DNA of 64,000 nt from Pyrinomonadaceae bacterium (GCA_014380365.1 JACMJZ010000004.1:1-64000), one strand, 5' to 3'. Positions 1 to 7,871 are shown, counted from the stretch's first letter. Notes: generated by a model not told the origin, from the letters alone. Program-made: numbers and translations.

Positions 1-150
1 TCACATCACGCGCGTCACTCCGGGGCATTAGCCCGACCGTCAGGGAGGGCTCACATCACGCGCGTCACTCCGGGGCATTAGCCCGACCGTCAGGGAGGGC
101 TCACATCACGCGCGTCACTCCGGGGCATTAGCCCGACCGTCAGGGAGGGC
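1..150. repeat. Three exact tandem copies of a 50-bp unit carrying a REP hairpin
   Basis: Positions 1-50, 51-100 and 101-150 are identical, and the array may continue beyond the left edge. Each unit contains the core GGGGCATTAGCCCGACCGTC followed by AGGGAGGGC. The core is an imperfect palindrome: GCCC pairs with GGGC and CC with GG, separated by GA/GA mismatches, as in known REP hairpins. The same core recurs at 689-723, 26639-26710, 29717-29797 and 35806-35880. It lies 16 bp beyond the stop codon of the RAYT gene. Confidence 0.9.
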
Positions 151-165
151 TCAGCATCAGACGGC

Positions 166-678
166 TCAATCAATCTTGAACTCATGGTCTTGACCCAGCA
201 ATACATATTCAACCGCTCGTTCCACGTCTCGCTCCTTCCATAGATAGATCGTACTCCCATGACGCGCCCACGGTTTGACCGCCGCCGGCAATAATCCCGT
301 TCTTCTTAGTGCTCTCGTCGCGTACGACTTGAACGCATCAAGTATCGGCTCGGGGTAACTGAGCTCGGAGACAACCGAATGGACATGGTTTGTTCTGGCA
401 TTGATCGCACGTAGCGAATACTTACGATGTTGGCAGACCTCTCGAACAGATTGTTCGACGACGGCGCGCTGTTTCGGATTGAGTTTTATGGAAGGATGCT
501 TGAGTTGTTGACGTTCTGCCGTTTCCAACCCATGTCTGGGCGGTACATCCGATACGCCTGACATTAAACGAGAATTGCGGCGATACGAGCCGCGTGCGTC
601 ACCGTGTAGCCACGTGCCGTAACACCTGAAGGTGATTAAGTACGCGAGTGGAAATTCATTGTCATCGAAGTCTCTCAT
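166..678 (-). CDS. REP-associated tyrosine transposase (RAYT, Y1/IS200-like)
   Basis: A 170-residue single-strand DNA transposase of the HUH/Y1 superfamily. The metal-binding HVH motif is at residues 98-100 (context TNHVHSVV). Tyr119, in KSYATR, is the best candidate for the catalytic tyrosine. The N-terminal LITFRCYGTWLHGD block is typical of the small RAYT-like proteins found in Acidobacteriota and Planctomycetota. Family members act on REP hairpins rather than mobilising as autonomous insertion sequences. Here the gene sits between REP cores in opposite orientation (1-150 and 689-723), the classic REPtron arrangement, so the REP copies scattered through the window are its probable substrates. 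The ORF appears intact. Activity cannot be judged from sequence alone. Confidence 0.88.
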   Translation of the reverse strand: MRDFDDNEFPLAYLITFRCYGTWLHGDARGSYRRNSRLMSGVSDVPPRHGLETAERQQLKHPSIKLNPKQRAVVEQSVREVCQHRKYSLRAINARTNHVHSVVSELSYPEPILDAFKSYATRALRRTGLLPAAVKPWARHGSTIYLWKERDVERAVEYVLLGQDHEFKID

Positions 679-688
679 TCGTCTCAGA

Positions 689-723
689 CCGTGAGCCCTC
701 CCTCACGGTCGGGCTAGTGCCCC
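689..723. repeat. REP element, inverted relative to the 1-150 copies
   Basis: Reverse complement of the REP core: it reads CCCTCCCTCACGGTCGGGCT on the plus strand. It lies 11 bp upstream of the RAYT start codon and ends within a few bases of the carboxylase remnant. Together with 1-150 it brackets the transposase gene. Confidence 0.88.
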
Positions 724-728
724 GCCGC

Positions 729-869
729 GTCGCCGCCGAACGCGGCTTTATCGATGAAGTGATCGAACCCGCACTCACAAGACCCAAACTCATCCGCGCG
801 CTTTCACTCCTGGAAAACAAGCGCGACACAAACCCACCGAAGAAGCACGGCAACATAGACGCGAGATAA
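729..869 (+). pseudogene. Severed C-terminus of acyl-CoA (propionyl-CoA) carboxylase beta subunit
   Basis: The plus-strand reading frame from 729 encodes VAAERGFIDEVIEP, then TRPKLIRAL, and ends in PPKKHGNIDAR before a TAA at 867-869. This is the conserved C-terminal tail of PccB/AccD5-type carboxyltransferase subunits, which end in KR(E/D)T.PPKKHGNI. Only about 47 of the roughly 510 expected residues are present. The frame runs leftwards directly into the REP at 689-723, so the RAYT/REP unit appears to have interrupted, or recombined into, the gene. The remainder could lie left of the window. There is no start codon of its own. A recently separated gene or a decaying remnant are both possible. 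Confidence 0.8.
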
Positions 870-873
870 AGTT

Positions 874-1389
874 TTATGTGATCCGACAAGCTCTAACCCT
901 AACAAATCTCCACCTTCTTGCTGGACGCGAGCGTCGCTCTGCTTTTCGCTTGGTGGTGATTGGCTCAAACGCGCGAGTGGTATGCTCGGTGACACTAGGC
1001 GTGAAGTCCGGGAGTACTCGAGCCTGCGCCGGATCGAGTTCTTTTGTATCCGGTTCCTCCACTTCAGTAAGGCTGCTGGATTTCTTACCGCCACTGGTCA
1101 GGCGAATAAACTGCCAGACGTGCATCCCATAGATTCCAAGGAATGCCACCGTACTCAGGACCATATAGGCGACGATGAAGACTTCTCTGAACTCAAGCTT
1201 CTTCATCGCAGCCACCCCGCCGACAATCACGCTAAGCCCCAAGGCAGTCACCCAGAATGTACTATCCATTAATGAACTAACCGCCGACTGTGATGGCTTG
1301 GGATCCTTGGTGATGCTCAAACTGGCGCCACATCGATTGCAGTAGCGCAGTCCCGGTGTAGATGCTATGCCGCAGGATGAACAGTACAT
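874..1389 (-). CDS. Zinc-ribbon membrane protein
   Basis: 171 residues. The N-terminus carries a double CxxC zinc ribbon (Cys3, Cys6, Cys17, Cys20), followed by two probable membrane helices at about residues 43-62 and 70-92 and a charged tail. A good ribosome site (AGAGGTG, 8 bases upstream) supports the start. Proteins with this layout are common and uncharacterised in Acidobacteriota. The last 25 residues are unusually Arg-rich and end 5 bp from the convergent carboxylase remnant, so the original 3' end may have been altered by the rearrangement there. Function unknown; metal-stabilised protein contact at the membrane is only a guess. Confidence 0.7.
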   Translation of the reverse strand: MYCSSCGIASTPGLRYCNRCGASLSITKDPKPSQSAVSSLMDSTFWVTALGLSVIVGGVAAMKKLEFREVFIVAYMVLSTVAFLGIYGMHVWQFIRLTSGGKKSSSLTEVEEPDTKELDPAQARVLPDFTPSVTEHTTRAFEPITTKRKAERRSRPARRWRFVRVRACRIT

Positions 1390-1456
1390 AGTTTTTCACC
1401 TCTTTAGCGCCTTACGATCCCGGAGGCCAGCAGGTTCGACAACAGTTCCGCCATTG

Positions 1457-1861
1457 TTAGGGCGCAGGCTCAGCATTCCAAATATCGACGGCACAGCGCC
1501 ATTCGCCATCTGCTTCCTGACGCCAGATCGTCACCGCACGCCCTTCGGTCGTGATCGGCGTACCGTCCGACGCGCTCACCGTGACCGCATTCCGGCTGAA
1601 CATATACGCGAGTTGTCCATCAGGTGACAACGTGACATCCTTCGACTCCCAGGTAATCCTGAATCCGGGAATCTGCATACTGCCCTCGACATACTGACGC
1701 AAGGCCGCCTTGCCAACGATCGATGGGAGGCCGGGAGGAATGACGACGGCATCCTCAGTCCAGTAAGACAGTATGCGGTCAACCTCGCGCCCCTCGGAGG
1801 CCAACTCGGCCCATTCGGCGTCGCGCCGGAGCAGGCCCTCTCTTTGTGCGGCTAAGTCCAT
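1457..1861 (-). CDS. NTF2-fold DUF4440/SnoaL-like protein
   Basis: 134 residues matching the DUF4440 pattern: an N-terminal helix with RDAEWAELASEG, a central YWTEDAVVIPPG, a G-K linker and the C-terminal WRQEADGEWRCAVDIWN strand pair. Members form cone-shaped alpha+beta barrels and include ketosteroid-isomerase-like enzymes and binding proteins, so a substrate cannot be named. The start is supported by AAGGGAG upstream. The stop codon lies inside the string CCCTAAC, which resembles an integron R'' box, but the rest of an attC site could not be convincingly built around it. Confidence 0.75.
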   Translation of the reverse strand: MDLAAQREGLLRRDAEWAELASEGREVDRILSYWTEDAVVIPPGLPSIVGKAALRQYVEGSMQIPGFRITWESKDVTLSPDGQLAYMFSRNAVTVSASDGTPITTEGRAVTIWRQEADGEWRCAVDIWNAEPAP

Positions 1862-1957
1862 TCATGTCTCCCTTCGGATTACAAGGAACATTGCGCTGCG
1901 CGAAAGACGGGCGCCCTCATCACACTTTAGGATTCTGCCGTCCGACCAGTGCTTCTC

Positions 1958-2332
1958 TCAGGGGTGCAAATAGAAAACTTTGCTGATGATCTTCCATTCC
2001 CCGTCCACTTTCAGGAGCGTGAACATGTCGGTGAAGTGGTGGCCGGTCCAGTTGTCGAGCTCCAACCGGGCGGTAGCGATTGTATCGACGATGTCGATGC
2101 TGGCAATCTGGGATTGTAGTCCGGTTGCGGGTCCATTCTCGTCATTCCAATCAAAGAGCTTCTGGATGGGGCCGGCGAACAGGTCGGGTCCTATATAGCC
2201 GAAGATTGTCGCGTCGGGATGAAACGCGTCCTTCATGTCGGCACCGCGGCCAGACTTGCCACCGTCTACATAGCGCTGGATCGTCTCCGTAATCGCATCC
2301 TTGTCACTCACAGTTGCGGGGGATGTGCTCAT
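1958..2332 (-). CDS. Putative lumazine-binding / NTF2-like protein
   Basis: 124 residues, second NTF2-fold protein in a row. The pattern ITETIQRYVDGGKSG, then FHPDATIFGY, and a C-terminal FTLLKVDGEWKIISKVFYLHP is typical of the Lumazine_bd_2 (PF12893) group, whose members have no established enzymatic role. A strong GGAGGAG site precedes the ATG by 8-9 bases. It is separated from the DUF4440 gene by 96 bp on the same strand. No signal peptide is seen, so it is probably cytosolic. Confidence 0.75.
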   Translation of the reverse strand: MSTSPATVSDKDAITETIQRYVDGGKSGRGADMKDAFHPDATIFGYIGPDLFAGPIQKLFDWNDENGPATGLQSQIASIDIVDTIATARLELDNWTGHHFTDMFTLLKVDGEWKIISKVFYLHP

Positions 2333-2460
2333 GGTTTTTTCTCCTCCAGGGGATTCGTTTTCGAACTTCGTTGTGCATAACGACTGACAGTTTACAGCTA
2401 ACGCGGTAGGACTGCGGAATTCTCCGCCTCATCCGTGCTTGCGCTCTGCTGGTTCTGCGC

Positions 2461-3915
2461 TCAGCTGCGGCGGCGAATCGAGTAGAGCCGGTGTTCCGTC
2501 CGTATCAATAAGCGCTCGCCCACCAGCGCGGGCGTCGCCTGCGCCATATCGTCCAGTTCATTCACGTGCAACAACTGGAATTTCTCCCCCGCCGCGATCA
2601 CAAACGTCTGGCCCTCCTCGCTTAGGGCGAATAGCTTGCCGTTGTACGCCCAGGGCGAGGTGGTGAAAGCAGTTGCCTGCGGGTCGATCCGCGTCTTGTA
2701 AGTCATCTTTCCAGTCGCGGCGTCAAAGCGGCTCAGGATCCCATTCTCGGTCAATGCGTATATGCCACCTTCGTAAGCCAATGACGACGGCAGATAAGTC
2801 CCGCTGCGCGGCTCCGACCAAACGACATACTTGTTCGAGCGCTCATCTTTTCCGAGCGAGATGTCGCCCGCCGCGCCGGGACGGAGCGCGAACAAGGGCC
2901 GTCCCCGCCCCCCGTTGATATGCAGGAGTCCGTTGTAAGCAAAGGGCGTCGGAATGGGCGCCCCCGACATTCCCGACATGCGCCACAGTTCTTTCCCCTC
3001 CAGGTCGTAACTCACAACCTCCTCCGGTCCCACTGCCACGATCTCCGTGCGCAACGCGTGCCGCCAAACAAAAGGCGTTGCCCATGCCGACCGCGCCGGC
3101 TTCCCCTTGGCCAACTCCCGATTCGTGCGCCAAGCCTGCTTGCCTGTCTTCTTGTCGAAGGCGGCGATGTACTGCTGCTTCTCGTTGTCGTTCACGATCA
3201 CCAACAGGTTCCCGGCCAGCGCCGGCGAACTCCCCGTACCAAAGTCGAGGTAGATGGGATTCGCTTCGAGCGGCGTCGACCACGCCGGCTTCCCCTTCAA
3301 GTCAAACGCCCACAGTCCCAGGTTCGCCACATATACATAAACGTGCCTTCCGTCGGTCACGGGACTCTCCGAGACAAAGCTGTTCTTGCGGTGACGTCCG
3401 CCCGGCGGCTGTCCCGTGTAAAACTCCTTCTGCCATTCGACCTTGCCGCTCTTCAGGTTCAGGCAATAGAGGACGTAATGGAGCATCACCTCTTTCGGGA
3501 ACTCGATGTCGCGCTCGTTCACACGCTTGATCACCTCCTCCATCGGGAGCTTTTGTTTCATTAGTTCCGCAACGTACTCGTTGCTGTACTCGGTTCCGAT
3601 CTGCGGCGGCTTCGACTTCCCCTCCGTAGTTACGGTGGTCACGAACACCTTGCCGCCCGTCACAATCGGCGACGACCACCCGCGCCCCGGAATCTCCTGC
3701 GACCACTCCACGTTCTCCGTCTTCGACCAGCGTTCGGCCAGCTTCGCATTCCCGCCCACCGGATTTGAATCCGGCCCGCGAAACTGTGGCCAGACGATGC
3801 CCTGGGGGTAAACCGCGAGTGGCACTAGCAACAGCGCACATAGCAAGCCGGCATGGCACACAAGAAGGTTGATTACTTTGCGATTATGTTTTTGTTTGTA
3901 ATTTAGTTGACTCAT
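2461..3915 (-). CDS. Secreted PQQ-type beta-propeller protein
   Basis: About 484 residues from the ATG at 3915, chosen because GAGAAG lies 3 bases upstream and because a signal peptide (LLCALLLVPLAVYPQ) follows. A longer frame to 4011 exists but has no such support. The mature part begins WPQFRGPDSNPVG and shows repeated blades with tryptophan-dock motifs such as GKVEWQKEFY, GKQAWRTN, GKELWRMSG. This is the PQQ_2/BamB-like propeller often found in Acidobacteriota and Planctomycetota exported proteins. PQQ ligands of alcohol dehydrogenases were not identified, so a structural or binding role is more likely than catalysis. Confidence 0.82.
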   Translation of the reverse strand: MSQLNYKQKHNRKVINLLVCHAGLLCALLLVPLAVYPQGIVWPQFRGPDSNPVGGNAKLAERWSKTENVEWSQEIPGRGWSSPIVTGGKVFVTTVTTEGKSKPPQIGTEYSNEYVAELMKQKLPMEEVIKRVNERDIEFPKEVMLHYVLYCLNLKSGKVEWQKEFYTGQPPGGRHRKNSFVSESPVTDGRHVYVYVANLGLWAFDLKGKPAWSTPLEANPIYLDFGTGSSPALAGNLLVIVNDNEKQQYIAAFDKKTGKQAWRTNRELAKGKPARSAWATPFVWRHALRTEIVAVGPEEVVSYDLEGKELWRMSGMSGAPIPTPFAYNGLLHINGGRGRPLFALRPGAAGDISLGKDERSNKYVVWSEPRSGTYLPSSLAYEGGIYALTENGILSRFDAATGKMTYKTRIDPQATAFTTSPWAYNGKLFALSEEGQTFVIAAGEKFQLLHVNELDDMAQATPALVGERLLIRTEHRLYSIRRRS

Positions 3916-3958
3916 TTTCTTCTCATTCGGAATTCTTTCGCAGATTTCATTCGTGATG

Positions 3959-4034
3959 ATTCGTGTTAATTCGTGGATCGTATTGCTTGCCAGAGGTGAA
4001 GAACGATCCACGAAATAACACGAACTCCACGAAA
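3959..4034. repeat. Inverted repeat of TTCGTG motifs
   Basis: The arm TTCGTGTTAATTCGTGGATC is followed after about 25 bp by its near reverse complement GATCCACGAAATAACACGAA. It lies between two minus-strand genes, 25 bp downstream of the YdcF-family stop codon. Transcribed, it would form a long hairpin. The motif-iterated arms resemble the other low-complexity palindromes of this window. Confidence 0.8.
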
Positions 4035-4059
4035 CGTGATATTAGCTTAAATCCTTTCC

Positions 4060-5376
4060 TTACGGATCCAGCGGGTCATTCGCATCAAAAAACAATGAAG
4101 CAACCGATGGCTTGAACTCCGCTGCGACCGGAGATATCCGGGTGATAAACTCCATTGGGAAATACCCCAACTCCGTCGAACAACGAATGCGAAAGCCCTC
4201 CTTCGTAGTGACTGCAATGTGGTCTTCGCTTGAAGTGACAAGGGCCTTTAGATCAGTCGGTATTCCATAACGAAATGCTAGACGCGCCGCATTTCGAAAA
4301 TTCGTAGTTGTATGACGTGCGTAAGGATCGATCAAAATACTCTTCTCCGGTATCTTGAATTGTTCCATCAGGTATTTTTTCATTTCAATCGCCTCATTAA
4401 AGGGTGTCTGCATCGGGTGGACGTGGCCGCCGGACAAGATAATCAATGGGGCTGACTGGCCCAGGTAAAGTTGTGCAGCCTGGTCGGCCCTTTTGGCCGC
4501 TGACCGACTTAGCCTGGCGGAGTCCTGCGGGCCCGAGCCCAGGACTAAAATGAATGAATACGGATAATCGTTCCACCTGATGTTTTTCAATTCTTGTTGG
4601 GCGGTTTTGTTTTCTCCTTCTTCAAGCGGCTCGTACCTGCCCGCCTCATCACGTCGATTAGCCTCCAACAGTTTGAGAGCAAAATTGAGCGTAGGTTCAA
4701 AAAATAGCGGGTCTTTGGCGAGCTTAATCTCCGCAAGCTTCGCCTTAAGGAGTTTGCGGTATTCTTCGCTCGAAACATCAAAGCTAACCCTATCAATATT
4801 CTTATAAAACGGGTCCTTGCCAAGACCGTAAACACGCAGCAGCCGGTTCATTCCGTTTGCGGCATCTTTCCACGCCGCAATGAACATCTCTGAATCGGAT
4901 TGACGGCTGTACTTGATAAATGCACCCGACGGACGCATCTCCTTCAGAACCAGTTTCCTAAACTCAGGATGCTTGCCCAATGCCCTGAGTTCGCTTGCCA
5001 CCATCTCGATCGCTGGATCACTGAAACGAAACAACCGATCAAGGCAACCGACGTCGTCGCAATTCGCGGCCATTCTTAAAGCCTGAACCTTATCGTTGGA
5101 TAGCTTCTTCAGCGCTTGGTTTTCTCTCAAGAGTTTTCGAACTTCTGGATGTCCTTGAAACAAACTCAACAGATAAAAGTTCTTGTCCTGAACCGCATTA
5201 CGAAGTGTCAGCTTGTAAGTACTGTCAAAGCCTGACGAGTGGAGGCTCGCGTTCTGAGTTGAAGTATTTGCTAACGGCTGGTGAGTGAAATAAAACCCTG
5301 ACGAGCTGAGTCCCGCGTTCTGAACAAATGAAGCATTTGTTAATAGAACAAAAGAAAGAATAAGGTGTCGAAACAT
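4060..5376 (-). CDS. YdcF/SanA-family (DUF218) exported protein
   Basis: 438 residues. The C-terminal half (about residues 260-420) carries the DUF218 core: YSFILVLGSGPQ, then LIILSGGHVHP, EAIEMKKYLMEQ and a final TTNFRNAARLAF. DUF218 proteins (YdcF, SanA, ElyC) are Rossmann-like membrane-associated proteins linked to envelope integrity; their reaction is unproven. The N-terminal half is long and helical and has no family I recognise. A signal peptide covers residues 1-20. Immediately after it a 66-bp tandem duplication (units starting near 5231 and 5297) yields two similar 22-residue segments with QNA.L.SSGF. The start lies near a partial attC site, so it could be a cassette gene, but no attC follows it. 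Confidence 0.75.
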   Translation of the reverse strand: MFRHLILSFVLLTNASFVQNAGLSSSGFYFTHQPLANTSTQNASLHSSGFDSTYKLTLRNAVQDKNFYLLSLFQGHPEVRKLLRENQALKKLSNDKVQALRMAANCDDVGCLDRLFRFSDPAIEMVASELRALGKHPEFRKLVLKEMRPSGAFIKYSRQSDSEMFIAAWKDAANGMNRLLRVYGLGKDPFYKNIDRVSFDVSSEEYRKLLKAKLAEIKLAKDPLFFEPTLNFALKLLEANRRDEAGRYEPLEEGENKTAQQELKNIRWNDYPYSFILVLGSGPQDSARLSRSAAKRADQAAQLYLGQSAPLIILSGGHVHPMQTPFNEAIEMKKYLMEQFKIPEKSILIDPYARHTTTNFRNAARLAFRYGIPTDLKALVTSSEDHIAVTTKEGFRIRCSTELGYFPMEFITRISPVAAEFKPSVASLFFDANDPLDP

Positions 5377-5389
5377 GATGATCTCTCAG

Positions 5390-5432
5390 TAAGATATTTT
5401 ATGAAGGGGTCGGGCGCCTGCCGTTGTTAGGC
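5390..5432 (-). other. Partial attC-like site after the DUF817 gene
   Basis: On the minus strand a perfect R''-type box, GCCTAAC, begins at 5432, 19 bases after the DUF817 stop codon, which is the normal position for a cassette attC. The expected L'/R' half cannot be found before the next gene starts at 5376. I read it as the left half of a truncated or recombined attC, less certain than the three complete sites. Confidence 0.4.
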
Positions 5433-5451
5433 GTCAGCCCCAGGGGTGATT

Positions 5452-6294
5452 CTATTCTGGAACATGAACACTGGCTTTTATGTGCTTTAAGCTAGCCACG
5501 ATGGTAAACGTCATGATCACCAGCAAGGACCAAGAGCTCCACTTACCAATATGGACAGACGACCAAGCTCCGATTTGATTAGGATAACGCCACACGCCGA
5601 AGAATGTACTGATATTCTCAGCCAACCAAAGAAAGAATCCGATGAGAAGAAACGAAAGCAACAACGGCATCCGCCTGTCCCGATCCAGAGGTCTGTACAC
5701 AACCGCAGAGCGCGCATATAGACCTAGCGCGCACGCCCCGATGTACCAACGGAAGTCACCTATAAAGTGATGAGTAAAGAAGTTGGCGTAAATCAGTATC
5801 GCCACAGTCACCGCCATCCAATATGGCGGGTGATGCTTAATCCTCAGATCAAATAATCGCCAGGCCTGAATTAGGTAGCTGCCGACGGCGGCATACATAA
5901 ACCCGGAGAACAAGGGTACGCCCAACAATTTGGTATGAGCAAAATCCGGGTAACCCCAGGAGCCGATCGCGCTGGAAGTTTTAAAGGCTTCAAGAGTGAA
6001 TCCAAGGACATGGAATAAACTGATGGCTTTTACTTCGTCCCAGGTTTCAAGTTTGGCCGCCAGCATCCAGACTTGAATTATGAGGGCGATGAAAAGGAGG
6101 ACATCGTACCTGGGAAGTCCAAGAACCCCGCCCCGCGGCACAACAAAGACAGACAGGAAGAACAAGCCCGCAAACAGGCAAGCCCGAGCCTGTTTTAATC
6201 CGAAGTATAAAAACTCAACTACAAATCTCGAGAGCCCGGAGAGACCCGGTCTAACCCTCGGACTCAATAACACTTTATCGACACCCGTGATCAT
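5452..6294 (-). CDS. DUF817 family integral membrane protein (integron cassette gene)
   Basis: About 280 residues with eight or so hydrophobic helices. Characteristic DUF817 elements are the N-terminal EFLYFGLKQARACLFAG, the central LFHVLGFTLEAFKTS..SWGYPD, and the C-terminal YFG-like segment WLAENISTFFGVWRYPNQ. Related proteins (Bacillus YoaT and others) have no proven function. The ATG at 6294 is favoured because GAGG lies 5 bases upstream; a GTG two codons earlier is possible. An attC site (6341-6444) lies 47 bp upstream and a partial one 19 bp downstream, so the gene is carried as a minus-strand cassette. Confidence 0.85.
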   Translation of the reverse strand: MITGVDKVLLSPRVRPGLSGLSRFVVEFLYFGLKQARACLFAGLFFLSVFVVPRGGVLGLPRYDVLLFIALIIQVWMLAAKLETWDEVKAISLFHVLGFTLEAFKTSSAIGSWGYPDFAHTKLLGVPLFSGFMYAAVGSYLIQAWRLFDLRIKHHPPYWMAVTVAILIYANFFTHHFIGDFRWYIGACALGLYARSAVVYRPLDRDRRMPLLLSFLLIGFFLWLAENISTFFGVWRYPNQIGAWSSVHIGKWSSWSLLVIMTFTIVASLKHIKASVHVPE

Positions 6295-6340
6295 TACCAC
6301 CTCTACTTCACCCCCATAAAATCGATTGATATTTCTTGAA

Positions 6341-6444
6341 GGCTAACGCTGCGCTACAGCTGCGCCGCGATCAGCGCAAAGCTGAGCGGAGCGAGATTAC
6401 TTGAGAAGCATGCTGTCGCGCCGTCAGCTAAGGCTTTGGTGGGC
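6341..6444 (-). other. attC recombination site B (integron cassette)
   Basis: Read on the minus strand: R'' GCCCACC at 6444-6438, spacer AAAGCC, L'' AGCTGACGGCGCG (6429-6417), a variable loop, L' CGCGGCGCAGCT (6369-6358) and R' GTTAGCC (6347-6341). L'' pairs with L' with one mismatch and a single unpaired A, the extrahelical base that marks attC sites. It starts 3 bp after the DUF4262 stop codon. It shares most of the loop segment GCATGCTTC(T/C)CAAGTA with site D. Both R boxes deviate from consensus at one base. Confidence 0.75.
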
Positions 6445-6447
6445 GGG

Positions 6448-6906
6448 TCAACCACTCAAGATAGCGTCGGCGAGCAACGGCTGCATCTCCACCAACTCAG
6501 GATTCACATCGGGATCCCACAAGTAACGACCGGCCATGTCGGGATAAACGCATTGCAAGGCTGGGAAAGACGTACCCTTGTAGAACCACATCGCGGTACC
6601 CAAATAATCGCGATAGAACTTTTCATCGATCTTCTGGAAGGAGCAGAGAAATGTCTCCACTACTTCGGAATACTGTTTTCCAGCTTCGTGATAAACACCC
6701 TTCTTGACGTCATCTCCAAGGTTATTGAGAATCCTACTCATGAAGTCAATGTCCAGGCCAATCATCAAGATTTCAGGGTGTTTGAATGTGTGATACAGAC
6801 CAATCGTAAAAGCAAAGCCCGGTCCCTGATCACCCTCCATAACTCTCATCACGGACCAGCCATACTCTTCAACGTCGCTTACAACTCCTCTTTCTGCCTT
6901 GTCCAT
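6448..6906 (-). CDS. DUF4262 domain protein (integron cassette gene)
   Basis: 152 residues, essentially a single DUF4262 domain: an N-terminal YGWSVMRVMEGDQGPGFAFT segment, then IGLYHTFKHPEILMIGLD, and a C-terminal aromatic region with FPALQCVYPD. The family is widespread in plasmids, integrons and accessory regions, and its function is not established. The ORF is framed exactly like a gene cassette: its ATG is 20 bp after the R' box of site C and its stop is 3 bp before the R'' box of site B. Confidence 0.88.
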   Translation of the reverse strand: MDKAERGVVSDVEEYGWSVMRVMEGDQGPGFAFTIGLYHTFKHPEILMIGLDIDFMSRILNNLGDDVKKGVYHEAGKQYSEVVETFLCSFQKIDEKFYRDYLGTAMWFYKGTSFPALQCVYPDMAGRYLWDPDVNPELVEMQPLLADAILSG

Positions 6907-6925
6907 ACACTCAGGATTCCAAACC

Positions 6926-7023
6926 GCCCAAGGCGCGAATTAACCGGCAACCAGCCAGGCAGACATCCAAGTCTCGCGCATAAAAGCCGCGCTATTGCCC
7001 TCCGGTTGAATGAGTTGTTGGGC
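6926..7023 (-). other. attC recombination site C (integron cassette)
   Basis: On the minus strand: R'' GCCCAAC (7023-7017), spacer, L'' TTCAACCGG (7010-7002), loop, L' CCGGTTAA (6947-6940), spacer, R' CTTGGGC (6932-6926). R'' and R' are perfect complements except the first base of R' (C instead of G). L'' carries one extra C relative to L', the diagnostic extrahelical base. Its loop differs from sites B and D, so it has a separate origin. Confidence 0.8.
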
Positions 7024-7259
7024 GGCGTGCGCCATAGGCACCTGCCCCTCGCACATTATTCTTGCTCGTCTGAATTTAACTGAAGTCGATAGAATTCAAT
7101 AAAGCTCGGATCATTTTAGTTTAAGCATTCAATGCTACTAGCAATCCCAAAAAGAGACTCAGGAAAGCCGAGACAGACTTTAAGCAATTTATATAGGCCT
7201 GAATAGGGCCCCCTTCCGTCGCTTGACCACCGCCGCGATCTGCGGTGATCTTGGGTGGC

Positions 7260-7871
7260 ATGAAGACATCCATCAAGACATCGCTGATCATTATCGCGCT
7301 GGCGTTGCTCGCCTGCCTCGCCTGCCTCGTCTGGCTCATATCGCGGCCGGACGAGCAGGACGAGCCGGTCGGGGTGAGCGTCTCGGACACGTCCCGAGGC
7401 CCGTCGTTCGAGGTGCGCGTCGTCATGCCTCGCTCCGCCCTGCCCCTTGGCGGGATCCTCCCGGATGCGCTCGTGGAGAAGCTCGACGGTACCCCCCGCC
7501 AGCTGCGGTTCGACCACACGAGCCGTGGCGCCCAGATCGGCAGCGTCGAAAACGACCGCCTCGAGCTCAGCGCCGACGGCTGGGCCCTCTTCATCGAGAC
7601 CGACGGCGAAGGGCGCGTCGCTCCAGGGACGCACCTCGTGTTTCCGCTGGGTCTCGGGGGCAGGCGGGTGAGACTGGACTGCCGACACGCGGATCGTGCC
7701 ACCGGCTATCTCCGCACCGCCACGCGGGCAGGCTCCGACGAGCTCGGCGGCCGCTTTCTCGTCGAGCTCGCCACCTGCAAGAATGCCGAGTCGGGGAAGA
7801 CTACCAACTGGCCGCCGGCACCGCTCACCGTCCGCGGGAGCTTCGCGGGCCTGCCACACCGCCGTCGCTAG
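7260..7871 (+). CDS. High-GC hypothetical membrane-anchored protein, reversed within its cassette
   Basis: 203 residues from the ATG at 7260, preceded by GGTGG. The N-terminus is a single hydrophobic helix (about residues 7-26, SLIIIALALLACLACLVWLI) that could act as a signal anchor. The remainder is soluble and rich in Arg, Asp and Gly, and I do not recognise a domain. The coding region has a much higher GC content, with GC-rich third positions, than the AT-richer bases on either side. That points to capture from a high-GC donor. It lies between attC sites C and D but on the opposite strand to the array, an orientation seen in a minority of cassettes. Because GC-rich DNA opens frames on every strand, the coding call is moderate. 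Confidence 0.55.
   Translation: MKTSIKTSLIIIALALLACLACLVWLISRPDEQDEPVGVSVSDTSRGPSFEVRVVMPRSALPLGGILPDALVEKLDGTPRQLRFDHTSRGAQIGSVENDRLELSADGWALFIETDGEGRVAPGTHLVFPLGLGGRRVRLDCRHADRATGYLRTATRAGSDELGGRFLVELATCKNAESGKTTNWPPAPLTVRGSFAGLPHRRR

Noticed and set aside
1-150. CRISPR array
   Set aside because: The 50-bp units are contiguous and identical with no unique spacers; they contain the REP hairpin.
1399-1462. A fifth attC site after the DUF4440 gene
   Set aside because: The stop codon lies in CCCTAAC and a GTAAGGC lies 55 bp on, but no L''/L' pair with the expected complementarity could be built.
2843-3859. Alternative-frame ORFs inside the beta-propeller gene
   Set aside because: They are shadows of the strongly supported propeller coding frame.
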